Positions 49,401-59,533 of a stretch of 64,000 nt of DNA are shown one piece after another. The notes below the pieces were generated by a model. It made no database searches, was not told the origin of the DNA, and saw only the letters and a program-made list of their open reading frames with translations. The position numbers and the translations under genes were made by a program. The DNA is from Buttiauxella brennerae ATCC 51605 (GTDB lineage: Bacteria; Pseudomonadota; Gammaproteobacteria; Enterobacterales; Enterobacteriaceae): NCBI RefSeq assembly GCF_001654925.1, contig NZ_LXER01000007.1:62001-126000 (forward strand), written 5' to 3'. Numbering within the stretch: position 1 is the first letter of the stretch; each line of letters opens with the position of its first letter.

Positions 49401-52400
49401 TTAAGCCGCTGCGTTCTGCGCCAGCTGATGCATAAAGTTACGTACCCATTCCATGCGAGCTTTGCGATCGGCGAGATCTTCAATAAATTTGAGTCGCGTT
49501 GGTCCATCCAGACGGTAATGCTGCGGTTGCTTTTGCAGCAAACCAATCAGCCATACTGGATTGACGTTGTTCTTCTCGGCAAACTCAATCACACCGCCTT
49601 TCTCATTGCCTTCAATTTTGCGCACACCCAGTTTTTGAGCCTGTTGGCGCAGTGCGGCGATATCCAGCAAATTGCGCGCCGGGTCTGGCAGCAGGCCAAA
49701 ACGGTCGATCAACTCCACTTTCAGTTCATCAAGTTCATGCGACGTTTTGGCACTGGCAATACGCTTATAGAACGACAGGCGTGTATTAACGTCCGGGATG
49801 TAATCGTCCGGCAGCAGGGCAGGCATGCGTAGTTCGACTTCCGTCTGGCTGCTGGTCAGGTCTTCAAGCGACGGCTCGCGTCCATCTTTAAGTGCATCGA
49901 CCGCGTTTTCCAGCATTTCCATATACAGCGAGAAACCGATAGTTTCCATTGAACCGCTCTGGCCTTCGCCAAGCAATTCACCCGCACCACGAATTTCCAG
50001 ATCATGAGTCGCCAGCGCAAAGCCCGCACCCAAATCTTCCAGTGAGGCGATAGCTTCGAGGCGTTTTTGCGCGTCGGTGGTCATGGCTTTTGGATGTGGC
50101 GTCAAAAGCCATGCATAAGCCTGGTGATGCGAGCGCCCCACGCGGCCACGCAACTGGTGCAGCTGCGCAAGGCCAAAATGGTCTGCACGTTCAATAATAA
50201 TGGTATTGGCCGTCGGAATATCGATACCGGTTTCGATGATCGTGGTACATACCAACACGTTAAAACGCTGGTGGTGGAAATCGTTCATCACGCGTTCCAG
50301 TTCGCGCTCGCGCATCTGGCCGTGACCGATGGTGATACGTGCTTCGGGCACTAACTCTGCAAGACGGTCAGCCGCTTTCTGAATATTTTCTACATCGTTA
50401 TAGAGGTAGTAAACCTGGCCGCCACGCAGCACTTCACGCAAAATCGCTTCGCGAACCACCAGGTTGTCGTACTCGCGCACGAAGGTTTTCACGGCCAGTC
50501 GGCGAGCCGGAGGGGTTGCGATTATCGACAAATCGCGCATTCCACTCATTGCCATATTCAGCGTGCGCGGAATTGGTGTGGCGGTCAGCGTCAGAATATC
50601 GACATCAGCACGCATCGCTTTAATGCGCTCTTTGTGGCGCACACCAAAACGGTGCTCTTCATCGACAATCAGCAGGCCGAGATCTTTCATTTTTACGTCG
50701 TCTTGCAGCAGCTTGTGGGTGCCGATAAGAATGTCGACTTTCCCCTCACGCGCTTCTTCGAGGATTTGCGTTTGCTCTTTGGCTGTACGGAAACGTGACA
50801 GCATTTCAATGCGCACTGGCCAGTTGGCGAAGCGGTCACGGAAGTTGTCGAGATGCTGCTGGGCAAGCAGGGTGGTTGGCACCAGCACCGCAACTTGCTT
50901 ATGGTTTTCCACGGCGAGGAAGGCGGCGCGCATCGCCACTTCGGTTTTACCAAAGCCCACATCGCCACACACCAGGCGGTCCATTGCCAGCGGCTGGCAC
51001 ATATCGCTTAATACCGCGTTAATGGCTTGTGCCTGATCTGGCGTGGTTTCAAACGGGAAGGCGTCGCAGAACAGTTGATACTGTTCGCGGTCATGCTTAA
51101 AGGCAAAGCCCTGTTTTGCGGCACGCTGGGCGTAAATATCGAGTAATTCTGCCGCCACATCACGCACTTTCTCGGCGGCTTTCTGGCGCGCACGGGACCA
51201 GGCATCGCTGCCAAGTTTATGCAGCGGCGCGTTTTCTTCGGCACCGCCTGCATAGCGGCTAATCAAATGCAGTGAAGAGACCGGCACGTACAGTTTTGCA
51301 TCACCATGATAGGTCAGCATCAGGTATTCAGCGGTAATGCCGCCTGCTTCAAGTGTTGTCAGGCCAGCATAGCGCCCGACTCCATGCTCAAGGTGTACCA
51401 CCGGCTGCCCGGTATGCAGCTCGGCAAGATTTCGAATCAGCGTGTCCGGGTTAATGGTACGACGGCTATCCTGGCGGCGACGGCTTACGCGTTCGCCCAG
51501 AAGATCGCTTTCGCAAATTAGCGCCCGGTTGCGCAGGGTGTCGATAAAGCCATGCTCGCTGGAACCCAGCATTAAATAACGGCCATTATCAACCGCTTCA
51601 TCAAGACGGTAGATACGTTTAGGTGCCACTTTGATGCGGGACAACAGCTCGCCCAGCGCTTCACGGCGGCCTTCACTTTCAACGGAAAACACCACCGGGC
51701 CTGCGAAAGACTCAAGGAATTTACGCAAATTATCGAGCGGGGCTTTCTGTTGTGCCTGAACGGAAAGGTCAGGCAAGGTGTGGTAACCGAGGTTGGTGAA
51801 TGCGGCTTTATCGGCCAGCGATTCGGTCTTTAGCTGAATACGCGGCCAGGCTTTGAGTTCGCTAAACAGTTCATCGACGCGCAGCCACAGGTTTTCTGGC
51901 GGCAATAATGGCCGCATTGGGTCAACGCCACGGTTTTCGAAACGGGCGAAAGTATCCTGCCAGAAACGTTCAGCATGGGTTTCGATATCACCGGTATTGA
52001 CCAGCAAGGTGTTTTTCGGGAAATAGCTAAACAGCGGCGGTAGCGGTTCGCTGAAGAACAGCGGCTGCCAGTATTCAATCCCGGCCGGCAGCATATTTTT
52101 ACTGACTTGCTGGTAGATGTGTTCGGGTTCGCGCTTCACATCAAACTTGTCGCGCCACTGGCTGCGGAACAGCTCAATGGCGGTTTTGTCTGTCGGGAAC
52201 TCGTGCGCCGGAAGTAAATTGATGGCTTCCACTTCTTCAAGCGTGCGCTGGGTATCGACATCAAACACACGCAGGCTGTCGATTTCATCATCGAAGAAGT
52301 CAATGCGATAAGGCTGCTCGCTGCCCATCGGATACAAATCCAGTAGCGCGCCACGGGTAGCAAATTCACCGTGTTCCATAACCTGATCAACACTGCGATA

Positions 52401-52847
52401 ACCGGCCTGTTCTAACTGGCTGCGCAAGTCGTCGCGTGATAAACGCTGGCCTTTTTTCATCACCAGCGCATGGCCATGTAAATAGCTGTGCGGGCAGACG
52501 CGTTGCATTAGCGTATTGACCGGCAGGATCAACACCCCGCGTTGCATGGTTGGCAACTGGTAGAGCGTTGATAAACGCGAAGAGATAATTTCCTGATGCG
52601 GCGAGAAACTGTCGTAAGGCAGGGTTTCCCAGTCGGCAAGATTCACCACCAGGCTTTCTGTAAACTGGCTTACCTCATCATGCAGGCGCAAAGCATTTTG
52701 CATATCCGGGGCAATCAGCACGACCGGGCCACTATGGCGCTCGACGATTTCCGCCACTTCGGTTGCACAGGCAGAACCGGTTAGCTCTCCAAGCTGGCGC
52801 TGATCGCCAGCTTTAACAGGTAAGGAATAGCGATAATTTTCAGGCAT
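49401..52847 (-). CDS. mfd: Transcription-repair coupling factor Mfd
   Basis: Removes stalled RNA polymerase at DNA lesions and recruits UvrA. It has 1148 residues, the E. coli length. The N-terminal UvrB-like module (about 1-340) is followed by the RNA-polymerase-interacting domain and the RecG-like translocase with Walker A in VCGDVGFGKTEVAMRAA and DEEHRFGV as motif II. LTATPIPRTLNMAMSG is motif III. The C-terminal TRCF domain holds LRMPALLPDDYIPDVNTRLSFYKR. ATG 52847 gives MPENYRYSLPVKAGDQRQLGEL. It stands apart from ycfT by 252 bases containing a gene relic. Confidence 0.97.
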   Translation of the reverse strand: MPENYRYSLPVKAGDQRQLGELTGSACATEVAEIVERHSGPVVLIAPDMQNALRLHDEVSQFTESLVVNLADWETLPYDSFSPHQEIISSRLSTLYQLPTMQRGVLILPVNTLMQRVCPHSYLHGHALVMKKGQRLSRDDLRSQLEQAGYRSVDQVMEHGEFATRGALLDLYPMGSEQPYRIDFFDDEIDSLRVFDVDTQRTLEEVEAINLLPAHEFPTDKTAIELFRSQWRDKFDVKREPEHIYQQVSKNMLPAGIEYWQPLFFSEPLPPLFSYFPKNTLLVNTGDIETHAERFWQDTFARFENRGVDPMRPLLPPENLWLRVDELFSELKAWPRIQLKTESLADKAAFTNLGYHTLPDLSVQAQQKAPLDNLRKFLESFAGPVVFSVESEGRREALGELLSRIKVAPKRIYRLDEAVDNGRYLMLGSSEHGFIDTLRNRALICESDLLGERVSRRRQDSRRTINPDTLIRNLAELHTGQPVVHLEHGVGRYAGLTTLEAGGITAEYLMLTYHGDAKLYVPVSSLHLISRYAGGAEENAPLHKLGSDAWSRARQKAAEKVRDVAAELLDIYAQRAAKQGFAFKHDREQYQLFCDAFPFETTPDQAQAINAVLSDMCQPLAMDRLVCGDVGFGKTEVAMRAAFLAVENHKQVAVLVPTTLLAQQHLDNFRDRFANWPVRIEMLSRFRTAKEQTQILEEAREGKVDILIGTHKLLQDDVKMKDLGLLIVDEEHRFGVRHKERIKAMRADVDILTLTATPIPRTLNMAMSGMRDLSIIATPPARRLAVKTFVREYDNLVVREAILREVLRGGQVYYLYNDVENIQKAADRLAELVPEARITIGHGQMRERELERVMNDFHHQRFNVLVCTTIIETGIDIPTANTIIIERADHFGLAQLHQLRGRVGRSHHQAYAWLLTPHPKAMTTDAQKRLEAIASLEDLGAGFALATHDLEIRGAGELLGEGQSGSMETIGFSLYMEMLENAVDALKDGREPSLEDLTSSQTEVELRMPALLPDDYIPDVNTRLSFYKRIASAKTSHELDELKVELIDRFGLLPDPARNLLDIAALRQQAQKLGVRKIEGNEKGGVIEFAEKNNVNPVWLIGLLQKQPQHYRLDGPTRLKFIEDLADRKARMEWVRNFMHQLAQNAAA

Positions 52848-52959
52848 GGCGGATGTCAGAATCTCTCAGGTTGCAGTTTGCGTGTCGGGCCATAAACTTC
52901 AGATATTCATTATTATCCGCGATCATTTCGTATAAGCAACAGCGGGAGGACGGATGAGG

Positions 52960-52983
52960 TTAGGGGTAACTGATTACCCCTAA
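52960..52983 (-). terminator. Perfect 10-bp hairpin upstream of mfd
   Basis: ttaggggtaa / ttacccctaa with a 4-base loop, just after the stop of the gene relic. There is no T run. It may mark the end of the ycfT transcript or its relic 3' region. Confidence 0.45.
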
Positions 52984-52992
52984 AGTGAAGTG

Positions 52993-53105
52993 TTACTTTT
53001 TGATAGTGGCGAATTTTGCTGGTGAGTCGACGAGCACCCCATCAGCGCCCAGCGTTTTTGCTTTCTGGTAGTCGTCTTCGCTATTGATACCCGCAAGAAT
53101 TAGTG
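52993..53105 (-). pseudogene. 3' remnant of a glycerophosphodiester-phosphodiesterase-like gene
   Basis: The minus-strand frame ending at TAA 52993-52995 reads LILAGINSEDDYQKAKTLGA followed by DGVLVDSPAKFATIKK. This resembles the C-terminus of GDPD-family proteins, where a G-(A/V)-D-G-(I/V)-x-(T/V)-D-x-P motif closes the barrel. Only about 36 codons remain. Upstream the same frame runs into the 3' end of ycfT in another frame, with no similarity. Nothing suggests a start codon of its own. I infer that a GDPD gene once lay here and lost its 5' part by deletion. The boundary is approximate. Confidence 0.6.
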
Positions 53106-54173
53106 AGATGAGGGAGCCGGTATTAATTTCGCTGGTGGCGAGAAGAACATATCCCCAAACAGTGCGCGCGATAATTTCCGGAAGCCTAAACCCGAGAGCG
53201 TACAAATTCCGAGGCTGACAAATGGGTACACCAACAACACAACCAGCAGTAATGGGTCTGAGATCTGCCCGCTTTTAATTTGCCCAATCATAAACAAACT
53301 CAGTGCTTCAATGATGATGCGGTGAGTGGTGTAAATCGCAATGGTGTTGGAACCGACGATATTCAGGAATGCGTCGGAACGGCTTTCACGCCAGCTATCA
53401 AGAAGATAAAACAGCTTCAGAATGACAAAAATAGACACCACGGAAATGACCACTGGAACATTCACCAGGTAAAGCGCCACAGAAAGCAGGGCGATTGCCG
53501 CGCAAATCAGCGGGTGCTGGCGGAAGCGAGTGGTTTTCATCCATTCCATGAGTTGCAGGCCAAACCACGCGCCCAGTCCGTAATAACACATATTACGCAC
53601 CACACTGTTCATGCCCCACCACGGCAGCGGCACAAAGCTGATAATCACATTCACTGCCAGCAACATCACAATAACCGGGACTTTGTAACGACGCAGGCTT
53701 TTGAACACCACGAAATAAAGCAGCAGGGCGTAGAGATACCAAAGACTGGTGCTGGCTTTCGCCATGCTGGTGGCAAATTGCAGCAGCGTTTCTGAATACG
53801 CGGCATTAGAGGTGGGATTACGCACCAGCTCCGGTGCCAGCCACTGGTTAATTAGCGAAATCCCCAGCCATTGCAAAACGCCCCACAGCAACAGAACATA
53901 GAAAATATTCCACAGGCGTTTATCCACGCAGTCACGCCATTTCACTGACTCGATATATCGCGTGATCAAAAAGCCCGAAATAAAGAAGAACACCGGCATA
54001 CGGAAAGGGGCCAGATACAGATTCAGGTAAATCCAGCTCTTGGCGATGTATTCGGGGAGGCCGCTTTGTAACGACGTCAGATGTGGGTAAAAGGTAATCA
54101 CCGAGTGGTAGATAACCACAAGGCAGATGCACAACCCTTTGATGTGGTTTATCCAAAGTTGTTTGTTTTTCAT
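53100..54173 (-). CDS. ycfT: YcfT, acyltransferase-3-family inner-membrane protein
   Basis: A predicted inner-membrane protein with about ten hydrophobic helices and the acyltransferase-3 pattern. It has 357 residues, the E. coli YcfT length. The N-terminus MKNKQLWINHIKGLCICLVVIYHSVITFYPHL, with the typical helix-1 His (YHS), matches the family, as do FRMPVFFFISGFLI and NTIAIYTTHRI. The C-terminus FSPPAKLIPAPSSH is at the expected length, so the gene is intact although it abuts a gene relic. Substrate unknown. Divergent from lolC. Confidence 0.9.
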   Translation of the reverse strand: MKNKQLWINHIKGLCICLVVIYHSVITFYPHLTSLQSGLPEYIAKSWIYLNLYLAPFRMPVFFFISGFLITRYIESVKWRDCVDKRLWNIFYVLLLWGVLQWLGISLINQWLAPELVRNPTSNAAYSETLLQFATSMAKASTSLWYLYALLLYFVVFKSLRRYKVPVIVMLLAVNVIISFVPLPWWGMNSVVRNMCYYGLGAWFGLQLMEWMKTTRFRQHPLICAAIALLSVALYLVNVPVVISVVSIFVILKLFYLLDSWRESRSDAFLNIVGSNTIAIYTTHRIIIEALSLFMIGQIKSGQISDPLLLVVLLVYPFVSLGICTLSGLGFRKLSRALFGDMFFSPPAKLIPAPSSH

Positions 54174-54474
54174 GCGGTAGCAGGATCTTCCGTTGTCTGG
54201 TATTTGCCTTCAGGGTGGAAGATTCGCAGCCATTTTTTTACCTGAATTGTCTGTTTTTGTAAGAATCCGGCGTAATTCAGATATTCCGCAGGGTCAATTA
54301 ATCACCGTTTGGGCGAAGCTTTAACTTCGAAAACAAGATGTTATGAGCTTGATTTAATTGGTATTTCACATGTTCTGAAATATCAAAAAAACGTTATGTT
54401 TCATTTACTTGATGCGGTATCACTTATATACTTCTCGCCAACTTTGCATCCGCAACTGCCACAAGACGGAATAC
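54174..54474. other. Divergent control region between ycfT and lolC
   Basis: A 301-base A/T-rich gap. It contains the lolC promoter (54404-54432). The ycfT promoter was not clearly recognised. Short palindromes (gaagctttaacttc at about 54316-54329) are present but unassigned. No additional gene is visible. Confidence 0.5.
54404..54432 (+). promoter_or_regulatory. Probable sigma-70 promoter of lolCDE
   Basis: The -35 TTTACT, a 17-base spacer and -10 TATACT: 4/6 and 5/6 matches. The predicted start near 54439 gives a 36-base leader. Confidence 0.6.
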
Positions 54475-55674
54475 ATGTATCAACCTGTCGCGTTATTTAT
54501 AGGCCTGCGCTACATGCGTGGGCGAGCAGCTGACCGCTTCGGTCGCTTCGTCTCCTGGCTGTCGACTATTGGCATTACGCTTGGCGTAATGGCTCTGGTG
54601 ACGGTGCTTTCCGTGATGAACGGTTTTGAACGAGAGCTGCAAAACAACATTCTTGGGCTGATGCCACAAGCGATTATCACCTCACCTGGTGGTTCCATTA
54701 ATCCTGAAACGCTGCCAGCAAAAGACCTCAAACTCGAAGGCGTGACGCGCATTGCGCCAGTGACGACGGGTGATGTGGTGCTGCAAAGCGCTCGCAGCGT
54801 CGCTGTGGGTGTGATGCTGGGCGTGAAGCCAGAAGAAAAAGACCCGCTTTCGCCGTTCCTGGTGAACGTGAAACAGACCGATCTGGTTGCCGGGAAATAC
54901 AACATTATTCTGGGCGAACAACTTGCCGGGCAACTGGGTATTAAACGTGGTGACAGCATCCGTGTGATGGTGCCGTCAGCCAGCCAGTTCACGCCGATGG
55001 GGCGTTTGCCAAGCCAGCGTTTGTTCACCGTGATTGGTACTTTTGCAGCAAACAGCGAAGTCGACGGCTACCAGATGCTGGTGAACCAGCAAGATGCGTC
55101 ACGCCTGATGCGCTATCCGGCGGGGAATATTACCGGCTGGCGTTTGTGGCTTGCTGAACCGCTGAAAGTCGATGTACTGAGCCAACAAACGCTACCGCAA
55201 GGCACCGAATGGAAAGACTGGCGCGAGCGCAAAGGTGAGCTGTTCCAGGCCGTGCGCATGGAAAAAAACATGATGGGGCTGTTGCTGAGCCTGATTGTGG
55301 CGGTTGCCGCGTTTAACATCATAACCTCGCTCGGCTTGTTGGTGATGGAAAAACAAGGCGAAGTGGCCATTCTCCAGACCCAAGGGCTAACGCGTCGCCA
55401 AATCATGGCGGTGTTTATGGTGCAGGGGGCGAGTGCGGGTGTTATCGGCGCTCTGCTCGGTGCGCTGCTGGGCGCGTTACTGGCCAGCCAGTTGAACAAT
55501 TTGATGCCGATCATTGGCGCATTGCTCGATGGTGCGGCGCTGCCAGTCGCTATCGACCCTGTACAAGTTATTGTGATTGCGATTATTGCTATGGCTGTCG
55601 CACTGTTATCCACGCTTTACCCATCGTGGCGTGCTGCCGCGACACTTCCCGCTGAGGCTTTACGTTATGAGTAA
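54475..55674 (+). CDS. lolC: Lipoprotein-releasing ABC transporter permease LolC
   Basis: A membrane subunit of LolCDE, which extracts outer-membrane lipoproteins from the inner membrane and hands them to LolA. It has 399 residues, the E. coli length. It has four membrane helices (one near 25-48, three in the last 150 residues) and a large periplasmic domain carrying the LolA-binding hook. ATG 54475 ([25 protein letters not shown]) is used rather than 54409. lolD starts within its last 8 bases (ATGAGTAA). Confidence 0.96.
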   Translation: MYQPVALFIGLRYMRGRAADRFGRFVSWLSTIGITLGVMALVTVLSVMNGFERELQNNILGLMPQAIITSPGGSINPETLPAKDLKLEGVTRIAPVTTGDVVLQSARSVAVGVMLGVKPEEKDPLSPFLVNVKQTDLVAGKYNIILGEQLAGQLGIKRGDSIRVMVPSASQFTPMGRLPSQRLFTVIGTFAANSEVDGYQMLVNQQDASRLMRYPAGNITGWRLWLAEPLKVDVLSQQTLPQGTEWKDWRERKGELFQAVRMEKNMMGLLLSLIVAVAAFNIITSLGLLVMEKQGEVAILQTQGLTRRQIMAVFMVQGASAGVIGALLGALLGALLASQLNNLMPIIGALLDGAALPVAIDPVQVIVIAIIAMAVALLSTLYPSWRAAATLPAEALRYE

Positions 55675-56371
55675 TTCTGTCCTGTTGCAGTGTGACAAGC
55701 TGTGCAAACGCTATCAGGAAGGCAAAGTGCAAACGGACGTGTTGCATGATGTCAGCTTCAGCATCAATACCGGTGAGTTAATGGCGATTGTCGGCAGCTC
55801 CGGCTCCGGCAAAAGTACCTTGCTGCACCTGCTCGGCGGTTTGGATACACCAACGTCTGGTGATGTGATTTTCAATGGTAAGCCAATGAGCTCGATGTCT
55901 TCATCGGCGAAAGCAGAACTGCGTAACCGCGAACTCGGTTTTATCTATCAGTTCCACCATTTGCTGCCTGACTTTACCGCGATGGAAAACGTCGCCATGC
56001 CACTGCTCATCGGCAAAAAGAATACCGATGAGACCCGGCAACGTGCGCTCGACATGCTGAAAGCGGTTGGGCTTGATCACCGCAGCAATCACCGTCCGTC
56101 AGAGTTGTCCGGTGGTGAGCGCCAGCGTGTGGCCATTGCCCGTGCACTGGTGAATAATCCACGCCTGGTGCTGGCCGATGAACCCACCGGTAACCTCGAT
56201 GCACGTAACGCAGACAGTATTTTCGAACTGCTTGGCGAGCTGAATGTGCGTCAGGGAACCGCGTTTTTAGTGGTGACTCACGACCTTAAACTGGCGAAGC
56301 GCATGTCTCGTCAGTTAGAAATGCAAGATGGTCGACTGACTCATGAGCTGACTTTGATGGGAGCCGATTAA
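55667..56371 (+). CDS. lolD: Lipoprotein-releasing ABC transporter ATPase LolD
   Basis: It has 234 residues (E. coli 233). Walker [10 protein letters not shown] (about 43-51), the Q-loop in [14 protein letters not shown], the signature [15 protein letters not shown], Walker [13 protein letters not shown] and the H-loop [11 protein letters not shown] are all present. ATG 55667 overlaps the lolC stop, and the TAA overlaps the lolE ATG by one base, so all three are translationally coupled. Confidence 0.97.
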   Translation: MSNSVLLQCDKLCKRYQEGKVQTDVLHDVSFSINTGELMAIVGSSGSGKSTLLHLLGGLDTPTSGDVIFNGKPMSSMSSSAKAELRNRELGFIYQFHHLLPDFTAMENVAMPLLIGKKNTDETRQRALDMLKAVGLDHRSNHRPSELSGGERQRVAIARALVNNPRLVLADEPTGNLDARNADSIFELLGELNVRQGTAFLVVTHDLKLAKRMSRQLEMQDGRLTHELTLMGAD

Positions 56372-57615
56372 TGGCCTCGCCACTGTCACTGCTTATTGGT
56401 TTACGTTTTAGCCGCGGGCGTCGCCGCAGCGGCATGGTGTCATTGATTTCAGTCATTTCCACGTTAGGTATCGCATTGGGTGTGGCAGTTCTGATCGTCG
56501 GCTTGAGTGCGATGAACGGTTTTGAGCGTGAACTGAATAACCGCATCCTGGCGGTTGTGCCACACGGTGAAATTGAGCCTGTTAACCAGCCATTCCATGA
56601 CTGGAGCGGTGTTTTACAGCGTGTTGAAAAAGTTAAAGGGATTGCGGCAGCGGCACCCTATATCAACTTCACGGGCTTGGTGGAAAACGGGCCGAATCTG
56701 CGTGCTATTCAGGTAAAAGGTGTTGATCCTGCTCAGGAAGTTCGTCTTAGCGCCTTGCCGCAGTATGTGCAAAACAACGCCTGGCAGAATTTTAAAGCGG
56801 GCCAGCAGCAGATTATCATCGGTAAAGGTGTGGCTGATGCGCTGAAGGTGAAGCAGGGCGACTGGATCTCTATCATGATCCCGAACAGCGATGGTGGCAC
56901 TAAGTTGCTGCAACCGAAGCGCGTGCGCCTGCAAGTTGAAGGCATTCTGGCGCTCAGCGGGCAGCTCGATCATAGCTTTGCGATGGTGCCAATGGCCGAT
57001 GCGCAGAGTTATTTAGATATGAGTGACAGTGTCACGGGCATCGCGATTAAAGTGAATGATGTCTTTAACGCAAACCAACTGGTGCGCGATGCGGGTGAAG
57101 TCACCAACGCTTATGTCTACATCAAAAGCTGGATTGGCACATACGGTTACATGTATCGCGACATTCAAATGATTCGCGCCATTATGTATCTGGCAATGGT
57201 GCTGGTGATTGGTGTTGCCTGCTTTAACATCGTTTCAACACTCGTTATGGCAGTTAAAGACAAGAGTAGCGACATTGCCGTGCTGCGTACGCTGGGGGCG
57301 AAAGACGGTTTGATTCGCGCCATTTTCGTCTGGTACGGTCTGCTGGCGGGGTTGTTTGGCAGCGTAAGCGGAGTGATTGTCGGTGTGCTTGCTTCCTGGC
57401 AACTGACCAATATTATCCGCGTGATTGAGAAGTTAATCGGCCACCAATTCCTGTCTGGCGACATCTACTTTATTGATTTCCTGCCATCAGAACTTCATTG
57501 GTTGGACGTATTTTATGTGCTGATCACAGCGTTGTTATTGAGTTTGCTCGCCAGTTGGTATCCAGCGCGCCGAGCCAGTAATATCGATCCAGCACGAGTG
57601 TTAAGCGGGCAATAA
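56371..57615 (+). CDS. lolE: Lipoprotein-releasing ABC transporter permease LolE
   Basis: The second membrane subunit of LolCDE, the one mainly contacting the lipoprotein. It has 414 residues, the E. coli length, with the same four-helix plus periplasmic-domain plan as LolC: first helix near [31 protein letters not shown], three C-terminal helices, ending [14 protein letters not shown]. Overlaps lolD by one base. An ERIC-derived sequence follows it. Confidence 0.97.
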   Translation: MASPLSLLIGLRFSRGRRRSGMVSLISVISTLGIALGVAVLIVGLSAMNGFERELNNRILAVVPHGEIEPVNQPFHDWSGVLQRVEKVKGIAAAAPYINFTGLVENGPNLRAIQVKGVDPAQEVRLSALPQYVQNNAWQNFKAGQQQIIIGKGVADALKVKQGDWISIMIPNSDGGTKLLQPKRVRLQVEGILALSGQLDHSFAMVPMADAQSYLDMSDSVTGIAIKVNDVFNANQLVRDAGEVTNAYVYIKSWIGTYGYMYRDIQMIRAIMYLAMVLVIGVACFNIVSTLVMAVKDKSSDIAVLRTLGAKDGLIRAIFVWYGLLAGLFGSVSGVIVGVLASWQLTNIIRVIEKLIGHQFLSGDIYFIDFLPSELHWLDVFYVLITALLLSLLASWYPARRASNIDPARVLSGQ

Positions 57616-57635
57616 ACTATCAATATAAATAATAT

Positions 57636-57710
57636 CCCCTGAATAATTCGAGATGCTGCGGGCGGCAAGGGAATCAAGCCAACGCCCCTGCAACTTGAAT
57701 TCTTCAGGGG
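57636..57710. repeat. Internally deleted ERIC-like element
   Basis: A 75-base sequence bounded by the inverted repeat cccctgaataattcgag / cttgaattcttcagggg. Inside are an ERIC left arm (atgctgcgggcggcaaggga) and right arm (gccaacgcccctgcaac) joined without the roughly 45-base ERIC core. It lies between lolE and nagK and ends 15 bases before the nagK ATG, so it could influence nagK translation or separate the two units. Confidence 0.75.
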
Positions 57711-57725
57711 CAAAGGGGAACTGCG

Positions 57726-58637
57726 ATGTACTACGGATTTGACATTGGCGGCAGTAAAATGGCTCTTGGGGTCTACGACAGTGAGCGTCGTCTGCAATGG
57801 GAAAAACGCGTTCCCACCCCGCATGACAGTTATGAAAACTTTTTAGCGGCTATCGCTTCCATGGTTCAGGAAGCCGATAGCCGTTTTGGTATCAAGGGTT
57901 CAGTGGGCATTGGTATTCCTGGTATGCCCGTCACGGACGATGGCACCCTGTATGCGGCAAACGTACCGGCAGCCAATGGCAAACCCGTGCAGGCCGACCT
58001 GAGCGCGATGCTCGGGCGTGAAGTGCGCATGGATAACGATGCCAACTGCTTTGCGTTATCCGAAGCCTGGGATGATGAATTCCGCGCATATCCGGTGGTG
58101 ATGGGTCTGATTCTGGGTACGGGCGTGGGCGGTGGCATCATCGTAAACGGCAAATCCATTACCGGGCGTAGCTATATTACCGGTGAATTTGGCCATACCC
58201 GCCTGCCTGTTGATGCGCTTGACGTGCTGGGCCGTGATATCCCGCTGACGCGTTGCGGTTGCGGCCAACATGGCTGTATCGAAAACTATCTTTCCGGGCG
58301 TGGATTTGCGTGGGTTTACCAACACTTCTACTCTGAAGCACTGGATTCCAAAGAGATTGTTGCCCGTTATCGCGCAGGTGATGACAAAGCGGTCGCGCAT
58401 GTTGATCGTTTCGTTGAGCTGCTGGCTTGCTGCCTGGGCAGCCTGTTAACGGCCATTGACCCGCATCTGGTGGTCATCGGTGGCGGGTTATCTAACTTTA
58501 CTGAGATGTATCAACAACTGCCTTCGCGTTTACCTAAGTATCTTTTGCCGGTGGCAAAAGTTCCGCGGATTGAACCTGCGCGACATGGTGATGCAGGGGG
58601 CATGCGTGGTGCGGCTTTCCTCCATTTTACGGAGTAA
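57726..58637 (+). CDS. nagK: N-acetyl-D-glucosamine kinase NagK
   Basis: Phosphorylates GlcNAc recovered from cell-wall recycling, downstream of NagZ in the same process. It has 303 residues, the E. coli length. ROK family: the ATP motif [18 protein letters not shown] at the start, catalytic Asp in [13 protein letters not shown], and the zinc-binding [22 protein letters not shown] 57726 is preceded by caaaggggaactgcg, part of the boundary of the upstream repeat. cobB starts 3 bases after its stop. Confidence 0.96.
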   Translation: MYYGFDIGGSKMALGVYDSERRLQWEKRVPTPHDSYENFLAAIASMVQEADSRFGIKGSVGIGIPGMPVTDDGTLYAANVPAANGKPVQADLSAMLGREVRMDNDANCFALSEAWDDEFRAYPVVMGLILGTGVGGGIIVNGKSITGRSYITGEFGHTRLPVDALDVLGRDIPLTRCGCGQHGCIENYLSGRGFAWVYQHFYSEALDSKEIVARYRAGDDKAVAHVDRFVELLACCLGSLLTAIDPHLVVIGGGLSNFTEMYQQLPSRLPKYLLPVAKVPRIEPARHGDAGGMRGAAFLHFTE

Positions 58638-58640
58638 CTT

Positions 58641-59465
58641 ATGCTATCGCGTCGTCAACATAGGCTTAGCCGGTTCCGAAAAAACAAACGTTTGCTGAGG
58701 CAGCGCCTGCGTCAGCGTGCTTTTTTCAGAGACAGTCCAGGACCCGAAGCGATGGAAAAACCCAGAGTAGTGGTACTGACCGGGGCGGGGATTTCCGCCG
58801 AGTCAGGGATTCGTACCTTCCGTGCCACAGATGGTCTGTGGGAAGAGCACCGGGTGGAAGATGTGGCAACGCCGGAAGGTTTTGCACGTGACCCTGAACT
58901 GGTGCAGGCATTTTATAATGCACGCCGTCAGCAACTGCAACAGGCCGAAATCAAACCGAATGCGGCGCATCTGGCGCTGGCACGGCTTGAGGAAGAGTTA
59001 GGCGACCATTTTCTGTTGGTGACGCAGAACATTGATAACCTCCACGAACGTGCCGGCAATAAAAACGTCATTCATATGCATGGTGAACTGCTGAAAGTGC
59101 GTTGTGCGCGTAGTGGGCAAGTGCTGGAGTGGAAAGGGGATATTACCCGCGAAGACCGCTGCCATTGCTGCCAGCTTTCTGCACCGCTGCGCCCGCATGT
59201 GGTGTGGTTTGGCGAAATGCCACTGGGCATGGATGAAATTTATCAGGCGCTCGCTACCGCGGATTACTTTATTGCTATCGGCACGTCGGGCCACGTTTAC
59301 CCGGCAGCCGGGTTCGTGCACGAAGCCCGTTTGCAGGGTGCACATACCGTTGAGCTTAACCTTGAACCGAGCCAGGTTGGTAGCGAGTTTGAGGAGAAAT
59401 TCTACGGCTTAGCCAGTGAAGTGGTGCCTGAGTATGTGGATAGATTGTTGAAAGGGCTGTCTTAA
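58641..59465 (+). CDS. cobB: NAD-dependent protein deacylase CobB (sirtuin)
   Basis: Removes acetyl and succinyl groups from protein lysines, activating for example acetyl-CoA synthetase. It has 274 residues (E. coli 279). [21 protein letters not shown] (NAD binding), [11 protein letters not shown], the catalytic His in [11 protein letters not shown], a zinc cluster (RCARSG ... RCHCCQ) and [13 protein letters not shown] are present. The first 37 residues are an Arg-rich tail. An internal ATG at 58752 (MEKPRVVV) would give the short isoform also made in enterics. The E. coli C-terminal AGSIA is missing. Confidence 0.95.
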   Translation: MLSRRQHRLSRFRKNKRLLRQRLRQRAFFRDSPGPEAMEKPRVVVLTGAGISAESGIRTFRATDGLWEEHRVEDVATPEGFARDPELVQAFYNARRQQLQQAEIKPNAAHLALARLEEELGDHFLLVTQNIDNLHERAGNKNVIHMHGELLKVRCARSGQVLEWKGDITREDRCHCCQLSAPLRPHVVWFGEMPLGMDEIYQALATADYFIAIGTSGHVYPAAGFVHEARLQGAHTVELNLEPSQVGSEFEEKFYGLASEVVPEYVDRLLKGLS

Positions 59466-59470
59466 AACCA

Positions 59471-59516
59471 TCCTCACCCTAACGCTCTCCTTGAAGGAGA
59501 GGGTCGGGGTGAGGGG
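59471..59516. repeat. Long hairpin repeat between cobB and potD
   Basis: cctcaccctaacgctctcctt / aaggagagggtcggggtgagg form a near-perfect long stem with a minimal loop. Repeats of this build are common in enterobacterial and other gammaproteobacterial intergenic regions. It sits between the convergent cobB and potD ends and may end both transcripts: on the minus strand TTTT follows a few bases later. Confidence 0.75.
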
Positions 59517-59533
59517 ATACATCAACGCTAAAC

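Noticed and set aside
53280-53795. 171-codon plus-strand frame within ycfT
   Set aside because: Antisense to an intact membrane-protein gene and rich in His/Asn/Gln, as expected for the complement of hydrophobic codons.
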